Below, one piece after another: positions 56,206 through 64,000 of a DNA stretch of 64,000 nucleotides (position 1 is its first letter; every line of letters starts with the position of its first letter). The position numbers and the translations under genes are program-made. The notes under the pieces were generated by a model that worked only from the letters and a program-made list of their open reading frames with translations, was not told the origin of the DNA and did no database searches. Origin of the DNA: Lutjanus erythropterus (Eukaryota; Chordata; Actinopteri; Lutjaniformes; Lutjanidae); the NCBI GenBank assembly GCA_020091685.1, contig CM034607.1:25023253-25087252 (forward strand), given 5' to 3'.

Positions 56206-58711
56206 TACATTTTATTTTACATACATTTCAGAATTTTCAAAAGACTTGCTTTTTCATGGAAACAAATAACAAAAATAACTACATAACTAGGGCTACAACA
56301 TTGCGCAAACGAAGAAAACAACTTTAGCCAGATGCCATAACAACAGACATCCAAACATGTTACAACAAATTGCATGTACCATACATGCATGTCTCCCTGT
56401 TTACGCTGTGCTGACTGGGACGAGGCCGTGGAGAGTTCACGGAAGAGTCAGCTGCTGCAGCTGCTGCTGTGTTTCCTTGGCAAGACAGAGATCTTCTGCA
56501 TTGCCAGAGACTAAATTAACAAGGCCTCCCGTAATTAAGCAAGTTTATTGGCCCCCGGGGAGCCCCTTCTCCTCATACAATTCCCATTCAGCCTTGTTTA
56601 TATCCCTTTCTTCTTCCTCTATTTCCTTCAACCAGGGACCGTGCAACCTTTATCATGATTAAACATAAATAAGTGCTGTTTTGTGCTCACTGCTAAGTGT
56701 GGACACACATCTATGCATGCACAAGTACAAAGATCCTACACTCACACATGCACACAAACGCTGGCAACAGGGAATGCTACTTAATCGTCCAAGGCGCTCG
56801 CAATCACATATCAGCGCAAATGTACACAAATTTGTTTGCTGAAAATCCAAGACAAACATGCATAGATGATGAAAAACACACTTGCACGGCAGTCGTCAAA
56901 TACTCTGTCCACACCGTCCTTTGTAGCACACAGACACACACTCACATGCTGATTACACGTTACACACATACATGCAGGTATGCACAGGCTAATGATGTGC
57001 ATCAGATCGCCTCAAAGGTTTGGACTCGAGTCTGAACCACACATCTGTCATCCCACACGTCTCTGCTTCTGTTCCCCTTTCAATTATACTGTATATTTAT
57101 CTTTGTAGTGGCTGAGTGATGCGTTGAGCCCTGATCTGCTACTCATCCCAGCCCAGATCCGACAGAAATAGAACATCCTCCTTATCCTACTATCAACTAC
57201 CCCCCTTCTTTCCCTCCCTACCCCCCCACCCTCCATCCTCCCCTGAGGCTTATGCAAATACTTTTCCTGTGATTTCACTTCTCTGTCTTGGTCAGGTATA
57301 GTGCTTTTCTCCCTCGATTCAGTTGGCGACAAGATGACAGCCTGAAAATGGGTAAACAACTGGAAAAAAAAACCCTGAACAAACAAATGTACTTGAGAGA
57401 GGAGGAAGATAGAAAAGAGGGGTGAGACCATTGAGGAAGAGAGTGGAGCTCAGAGAGGAGGAAGCACATCAAGGGAGGTGTCGCTCTTTAATCAAATCTT
57501 AGCTGGAGGTTGATTTGATGTTTGCAATATTACTTTTACTGATTTTTTTCTTATGTGAGTGCATCCTCTTGGGGTGCGGAGGCTCTTTGCATGGATCCAA
57601 ATATGAAAATCAAACGAAATTCTAAATGAAAACAGATTGGTTTTCGCTGTGACAGTCTTGCAGAATAAGTAAACAGTACTTTAAGTTCTCAAATAGCGGC
57701 TACTAATCTGTTAGATCCCGTGATGATGTCATTTTTTCCACTGGGTTCAAGCGAAGAAGCCACTGGACAGCTGATTATGATGAAAACTGAATGGGGTGGA
57801 GGTGGATTACATCAGTTGAACACTAAAATGATGGCTGAACACAGCCGAGAGAGGAAAATATTTTGAAGTTAGACAGTAATGAGATGACTGGCTCGCAGAG
57901 ATGGTGGCAAAATCATACTGAATGAAGAGATAAGCGTGAACGCACTCAGTTGATTGTCATGAAATCAAACCACATATTTAGCATAATTTCGGCACTTTGC
58001 TGTTAGAATCATTTATTCTATTTACATTCAGTAACTGTCTCTCTATATAGTAGTTTTTATTGTTAGTGGAGGGGTGGATTCAGATTGCCTGCACAGTAGG
58101 GATACACAGAAGAAGAATCCATGTATGTAATCCAGTGCAATTTCATCCAATTACTGTCACTGCTACACATTAACATGTTAAACTCGCAAAACTTGGCTGT
58201 TTTTTTTTTTTATTGTGCAGCAGCCACAGAAAACGCAAAGTGTTTATTACTGTGATTAATGCCGACCCTGTCTACGTAATAAGACAACCGTGATTTTCTG
58301 CACGTTTTCGTCAGTGGATAAGATTTAAATACTGCTGGGAGTAATACAACAAGAAGGAGCTGCCACAGTGAGCAGTTAGGTATTAACTTGTGTCCTGGAT
58401 GATCCAATCAGAAGTGCACAGTTCTGAGTATTGCTCTGTATGAAAATAAACATGAGGGCTGTTTTGTCAGCTGACTGTCCATTTTGTCATTCATTCGTTC
58501 CTTTTTTCAGTTCAGCACCACACTAACCTCCTCTATCAGCCTACAATGAGCCTCATACGTTACCTGTGCTATCAGCAGCCTTGCGGGAGAGATGCTCTCT
58601 GGTGCACTGGGATTTTAAAACTGAACTATGAGATACTTCACAGAGTAAGAGAGAAAGTAAAAGTGTGCGTCCCAGCGCACCACAGAGAGTATCTCCATCT
58701 GTCTGCTCCTC
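56206..58711. other. Noncoding; possible regulatory island at 56480-56600
   Basis: 56480-56600 (GACTAAATTAACAAGGCC, CCCGTAATTAAGCAAG, GGCCCCCGGGGAGCCCC) is non-repetitive and regulatory in appearance. CA-rich interrupted sequence at about 56700-56990 explains frames on both strands. A poly-T/A run lies at about 58200-58211. No exon is seen. Confidence 0.4.
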
Positions 58712-58960
58712 ACAGCAACACCACATTTTTTACAAGAAAAGAAACAACTTAATATGTTGCATTTAATGTAGAATTTACGAGAGGGAAAAATTAAGAAGTT
58801 GAAGTTGTATCACTTCTCCACTTTGTATGCAAATAAACGCATTTGTAAAATGGCACAACGCACTGTGACAAACGCACAATGTTTTTTCCACAAAGAAAGA
58901 AATAACTTCATGTATAACATTTCCTGAATTTACAAGACGGCCCAAACAATTAAGAATTTG
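58712..58960 (+). repeat. Diverged tandem duplication, ~155-bp period
   Basis: 58712-58802 and 58868-58960 align in the same orientation: ACATTTTTTACAAGAAAAG against ATGTTTTTTCCACAAAG, AACAACTTAATATG against ATAACTTCATGTAT, GAATTTACGAGAGG against GAATTTACAAGACGG, and AATTAAGAAGTTG against AATTAAGAATTTG. Two copies only; function unknown. Confidence 0.6.
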
Positions 58961-60619
58961 TCATAGACAGTGTTTCACAAAGTTTGTAAAACTTCTAGCT
59001 CAACAAGTCTCAAAAAAGTGTGACTTTTTGAGGGAGACAGGGGTTACACTTGTCTTCACAAACATGTGCTGCAGGTAAGACAGCCCATATGGAATTTTCA
59101 TTACAATTAAACAAATTATGGACCTACAGGACGTCAGTTACAGTAAGTAGGCAGTCTTTCAATGTGGCCAAGGACAAAAATCTGGTCGCATTACTTGGAG
59201 CTGTCCGCTCGTGATTGGACCACTCAGGACGCACGTTAATACCAGGTCTTTGATGAAAAGCTGCAGATGCCAGGATGCAGCTCCAAAACCTCAGCAAGGC
59301 AACCAGCTTCACTGTGCCCTGCTGCTTTGTGGAAAACTACTCAGATCAGATCACAGTTTAAATTATTATTAATTTATTAAAACAATGCAAGTTTATCTGG
59401 CTGCACGTGATACAGTATACAGTAACCACCAAAATCAACTAGGACTGAAATCTAAAGGATTACAACTTTAAACACTGTTGAACTTCCACTAAGCTTCATT
59501 ACCATTAGCTAATCATTTTTATAGCATGCATCACTTTGTAGAATGCAGGTATGTCTAATTTTGGAACAAATTATTTTCCGCCAAAACTGATGCGGCAGCT
59601 CAGACAATGAATTTGTTAATGATTTTAACTGTGAGGAAGCACACTATGCAGGGGAAGTGTTAATTGGCTCTGAAAGCACCTGAAAGCACCTGAGAGCACC
59701 ATCAACCAGGTGGCAGGTTTTATACACACAAACCCGCTTAAACACGCATGCACGCTTTGACAATTTCAACCCCTGTAACACACATTTTGACATAATCACA
59801 CTTGTACTTGTTCATTCTTTTTTCTTACCTACACACACAGTTTGCACACATACAGGCTCACACGTTTCATACAGCTCATCCCTACACAGTTCCGATTTGT
59901 CAGGAAAACACGATTACGAGAACAGAGAGTGAGTAAGAGACTTACAGAGAAGCACAGACAAAGTAAAGATGGAAAAGGGGAAGACCAAGAGGGAGGAGTG
60001 AAAACAGAGAATGCGAAAAAAAAAAGAGCCACAGGCTACACGGCATCCTCATCCTGAGGATTAGTGCAAATCTGACAGGTCGTCATGAAAACAGAGCTGG
60101 GACTGCAGCAGGCGACAGAATGAAACAGGCGAACGAGTGCGGGAGCCCCGGGTACAGTACACTGCCAGGCAGACGAAACACACTTACACATACGCACACC
60201 TACACACATGCCAGCTAAAGACATGTCAGCTGAGTAATGCCATACCTGTAGCACAGTCTGAAATCCCTAAAAGGCATGTCGCAGAGCGGACAAGATGAAA
60301 ATATTTCAGTTAAAGAGCAGGAGTGTGTGTTGTTTTGTGTGTGTGTCTCGTGGGTGGGCGGTTGTACTGTGGCCAGGTGAAGGCCCTAAAGGAGTGGTTG
60401 TTGGGGAGAGTACGAGGACAAAACGGGCCTGATGCATGTGATTTCATGGCTGCGTGTTTGCATCATGTTGTCATGAAGCCAGAACCTGCAGTCTGACTCA
60501 ACAGATGTGGACCACTGACATGAACCTTCCCACTGGCTAACTGTTGCATCATTCTTCACCAAAGTCAGACATATTAGAAACTAAGTTGTGTTAAAATAAA
60601 ATTATTACATAACATCAAA
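58961..60619. other. Noncoding; short 10-bp tandem at 59671-59700
   Basis: Three 10-base units (TGAAAGCACC twice, then TGAGAGCACC) at 59671-59700. CA-rich patches near 59720-59870 and 60180-60210. No gene is seen. Confidence 0.45.
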
Positions 60620-61842
60620 ATATGTAACCTGTCCAGGGTGATAGCATCTGATAGCTGATAGCATCAGCCTGATATTGGTCTGTATCACACTGGAATATAT
60701 GTTGTCTGATATCCTCCTGTATAAAAACTTTTCTTTTTTAAACAGAACATAATGCAGATTTTTTTCAATTGTTGGTTTTATAGACAGCATTTCATTTATA
60801 TTTGATCTTTTTTCTTAATTCAGGTTTAACATATATATTTTGCTCTATTTTTTAAAATACCAGTGATAATTTAGTGTTTGAGTGCCTATGATTTTAAACA
60901 ATAAAGTAGGACTGTGACAATGTGGATTTGTTTTTATTGCAGTGATAAAGCAATATACTTGTGCATGGCTGGCAGTTAACTGTGACTCCTTTAATAATTA
61001 TGGATTATTGGATTTTACTGAAGCCTACTGCCATAAGTATAGTGTAGAGTGGGAATATGACAGTCATATATACATAATATAAATAAAAAATGTGAGTACA
61101 AGTGAGCAGCTGACTGAGAGTAAGGGTGATGCCCAAAGCAGACTGGAAAATTAAACTTAGTTGTCAGTCTGGCAGTAAATTTACAGTACAGGTTACAGTG
61201 TGTCAATTAAAAATTCAGCTTCTCAAGACCAAGAAAAGTCTCATCTGTTGTTTCCCAATTGCTGTGAAGTGAAATGTAAAGTAAGCTGAGCAGGAAAGTC
61301 TAACATTAAGCTAATGCTAACTGTAGCATTGCTTTACAACATCGGCTCCAGTTATCGAATCTCTTTCAGAAGCTTTGTAATCCAGCCTTGATCTGTAGCG
61401 TCTTTTTGGAGACGTGTTAAAATAAATCCATGATGATAAATCCAACACTGAATGTCCTCTGTGGTTAATTATCCATTTGTCTGTTTTGAACACATTTGTT
61501 ATTTTTGTTAGCGTGTTGTTCCCTGCCCCCTGGCAATCCCAAGATACCTTGGGTTGAGTCTGTCGACCAATCACAGGCTGTGTTCCTGACTTGTGTGTGG
61601 CAGCGCTGATCTCTTAAAATAAACTTTGCTGTGATTAAGGTAATGAACTCAACCCCACGGTTGGCATCACATGACCACAACCATAACCACTTTTGAGGGA
61701 TCACTGCAAATGTGTATTCATGTATATAGTCTATATATTAAGTTTAAAGAATACTGTCGGATAAATCTATAATTAAATATTTTATCCACTCATATTGGTA
61801 CTGGCATGGTCCCCAAAAGTCCAGTATTGGCTGGGCCCTGTA
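60620..61842. mobile_element. Possible hAT-like remnants
   Basis: The right side (about 61790-61842) reads CATATTGGTACTGGCATGG, then AAAGTCCAGTATTGGCTGGG and CCCTG, close to a teleost hAT-like terminus. The left side near 60630-60700 has GCCTGATATTGGTCTGTATC of related flavour. The interior is AT-rich and undefined, so a single element is not proven. Confidence 0.3.
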
Positions 61843-62390
61843 ATAGATGATAGGAAATATCTCAGTGTAGGTTGCAGAGCAGCAATATTATATATAAGGA
61901 TGCACTAAAAAAGTACTTCATCCTACACATATCTCACATAAACTTGTACACTTCTTTTAATGCTTCACCTGCAGGTTTTTCGGCTGCACCTCTCTCTCCC
62001 ACAATCCATTTGTTCAACAGCCATCACACCAGTTTGTACTCTGCAGTCTGTGTCTTACCCTGTCGTTTTTGAGCTCTGTTTCACATAATTGCTGTGTCAG
62101 TGAGGCAGATATCAGCTATGATGCACAAACATTTGCCACATAGCAATTTGTTGCATGTGACACGCTACAGGCAGTTGAGGGAGATGTTCACTACATAAAC
62201 AAACAAATGTTTAACATCCAACCATTAAGTTAAACTGAGCGTACTACTCAATCATCAGTGTCACTCACCAAAACCAGAGCTTTTTAGCATTGAAGCTCCC
62301 CTCCCAACAGGTCCCTGAAAGCACCTCTGTGAGCTCAGGCGTGATAATTATTAGATGACATCCTGGTTAAAAGCTTTCTGAATTATGATG
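61843..62390. other. Noncoding, no gene seen
   Basis: Unique-looking sequence without a supportable feature. Confidence 0.4.
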
Positions 62391-62760
62391 CAAAAAGCTC
62401 TGTTGCAGATACAATATGCCGTTGCTATGAACCTGAGACAGATGACTGAAAAAGAGCTGAAGAGCTGCGAGATGAAAAGATTATTACCACTCTCACGTCT
62501 GTGCATTAAGTGCAGAGTTGGAGCCTGGAGGCAAAAAGCCAAGCTTAGCATAAAGACGGGAAGCAGTGGAAACTGCTAACCCAGGTCTCTCCAAAGCTAA
62601 AAAACACACTTACCAGCAACTCTAAAGCTTACTAATATCTTGTTTATTTAATGTATCTACAAACAGCGATTTAAAACAACAATTTTTTGGTTTTAGGGTT
62701 AGGAATTATGAATTTAACGACAGTCTACAATGTTGATTGCCTGGCAACATCACTGTCATG
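62391..62760 (+). mobile_element. TTAA-type MITE, family R copy 2
   Basis: Contains GATGAAAAGATTATTACCAC, CTCTCACGTCTGTG, AGCTTAGCATAAAGACGGG, GGAAACTGCTAACCC, ACCAGCAACTCTAAAGC and CTTGTTTATTTAATG, the order seen in a very common percomorph repeat and, reversed, at 29585-29808. It ends near TGATTGCCTGGCAACATCAC. Confidence 0.7.
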
Positions 62761-62799
62761 ACATCCTCATCCCTAAACAACAGAACAGATTGATTGCCA

Positions 62800-63080
62800 C
62801 TGACTGCCAAAACAACATGTATGACTAATGGAGGGTGTCAGCAACAGGAATACCGGACCATAAGCACATGACGTGAGTGACATGACATAAGTCACAGTGA
62901 CATTACACATGTTAAACAGCTGCAGTTTGGTTATGTCAGGGCACCAAAACCACTTGGTCAGGTTTAAGGAAAGATCATGGTTTGAGATAAAATAAGTATG
63001 TTATGTGACAAATGTGACACAACTTTAACTACAGAAGTCATGTCAATGAAGACAACACCTATTTTTCAGGTGAGAATGGA
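62800..63080 (+). repeat. Interspersed repeat fragment (CACCAAAACCACTTGG type)
   Basis: GGGCACCAAAACCACTTGGT, CAGGTTTAAGGAAAGATC and ATGGTTTGAGATAAAATAAG match a repeat common in fish. GACGTGAGTGACATGACATAAG upstream has the usual stuttering GTGACAT words. Confidence 0.5.
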
Positions 63081-64000
63081 CTGGGAATGTCAGACCCAGC
63101 TGTGTGAATCTTTAAAGTCTATGTAAGGGAAATGTCTCTCTCTATTTATTACAAAATAATAGATTAAAACATCAAAAGACCGTGTAAACTACACAGCACT
63201 GAATTGTGGGGTTAGACCATCAAACTGTTTCTGTGTTCAGGATTTTTTGGGTGGATCTGAAGTCATGCCTGGAGCCATATGTATCCTAACTTCATATAAA
63301 CTCTAACACATTAGCATTTTGGATTAGCGGTGCAAGTAATGAGAAGATTGGTTCAAGTAAGTAACTTGAACTGTTTCGTTCACACTCCACAGTTTAAACT
63401 TGCTGGGTCTAAAGTTCTGCCCACTCCACTCAGTTGACTGATTTTGTGTTCTAGCATCATAACATGTAAGAGCAGTTTCTCGTCTGACAAATGACCAACC
63501 AATGAGTACCATAAGGGCACTAATGATCAGATGATTAGCCAATCAGATCAGCAGGGTGGGATTGATGCTGTGGCCAAGCTGTTGTCAAGGGTTGTCAAGC
63601 TGTGTGCTGGAATCAAGGAGGACTAATAACAAGAATGGTGACCAATATAGATGCTGCCATCAAGGCTATTTCATAATGACCAAAGAATATAACTGCAAAA
63701 ACATTTCAGAAAAGGCTGTTTGTTGTGTTTGCTGCCACAGAAAAGAAATAAAAAGTCCCTGTTTGTGTAACGCCTTTATGCAACAGCAGCGCTAATTAGC
63801 AAATTAGCAACTTCAAATCAGCATGCAACTAACAGAATCATCAGTCATCCCCAGCTAAAAATGTTTTAAGTTTAATCAGATTTGTCTAATACAAATGTGT
63901 TTTGTTTATTTTGTTTTTTTTTTCACTTCAGTGCGCCACACTAAATTCAGCCTATTCACCAGCAAAACTTGTCTTTAACTGTTATCTGTGATGTGAAAAC
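63081..64000. other. Noncoding, no gene seen
   Basis: Unique-looking sequence to the window edge. CTAATTAGCAAATTAGCAAC near 63792 is a small direct repeat. Short frames at 63324-63795 have no exon signals. Confidence 0.4.

Noticed and set aside
1-64000. CRISPR arrays, operons, prophage or bacterial signals
   Set aside because: No regular repeat-spacer array and no closely packed coding frames; composition and repeats are those of a fish genome.

Overview
The window looks like vertebrate, specifically teleost fish, nuclear DNA, most likely from a spiny-rayed (percomorph) species. Three things point there: long AT-leaning stretches with no sustained reading frame, abundant CA/GT and CT microsatellites, and interspersed repeats of kinds common in fish. 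The repeats are hAT-like elements opening TAGGGCTG or TAGAGCTGCAA, TTAA-flanked miniature inverted-repeat elements (MITEs), tRNA-derived SINEs and an L2-type LINE tail. Repeat families were recognised by eye and memory; no database was searched.

Only one protein-coding piece can be supported. On the minus strand at 5027-5105 there is a first coding exon: a well-placed ATG, a 26-residue signal-peptide-like sequence and a consensus splice donor, set in a CpG-rich promoter-like block (about 4910-5400). The rest of that gene must lie at lower coordinates beyond the left edge, so 1-5026 would be its first coding intron. To the right of about 5.4 kb I find no convincing exon for over 58 kb. This is either the gene-poor upstream flank of that gene or an intron of an unseen gene.

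Layout. 1-378: fragment of a DNA element carrying a roughly 56-bp minisatellite. 2.0-3.7 kb: two abutting hAT-like elements, one with a TTAA MITE nested inside it. 4.9-5.4 kb: promoter and exon. 5.7-6.3 kb: second copy of the minisatellite element. 8.9-9.8 kb: SINE, poly-A and three dinucleotide arrays. 12.5-13.6 kb: a second SINE and an old array of about 100-bp units broken by a small insertion. 17-31 kb: several MITE families, including a long fold-back element at 30.3-30.9 kb. 34.7-35.5 kb: third copy of the minisatellite element, with both ends. 38.5-40.8 kb: another fold-back element and a hAT element with target duplications. 43-50 kb: palindromic elements and fragments. 55-56.2 kb: a teleost repeat with a striking palindrome, then an L2 tail. 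62.4-63.1 kb: further repeats.

Between the repeats lie islands of sequence with mixed composition and clustered homeodomain or POU core motifs but no coding potential. The clearest are near 24.0, 34.3, 37.4, 42.3, 51.6 and 52.2 kb. They resemble the conserved noncoding elements that surround developmental genes. That is inference from appearance; conservation was not tested.
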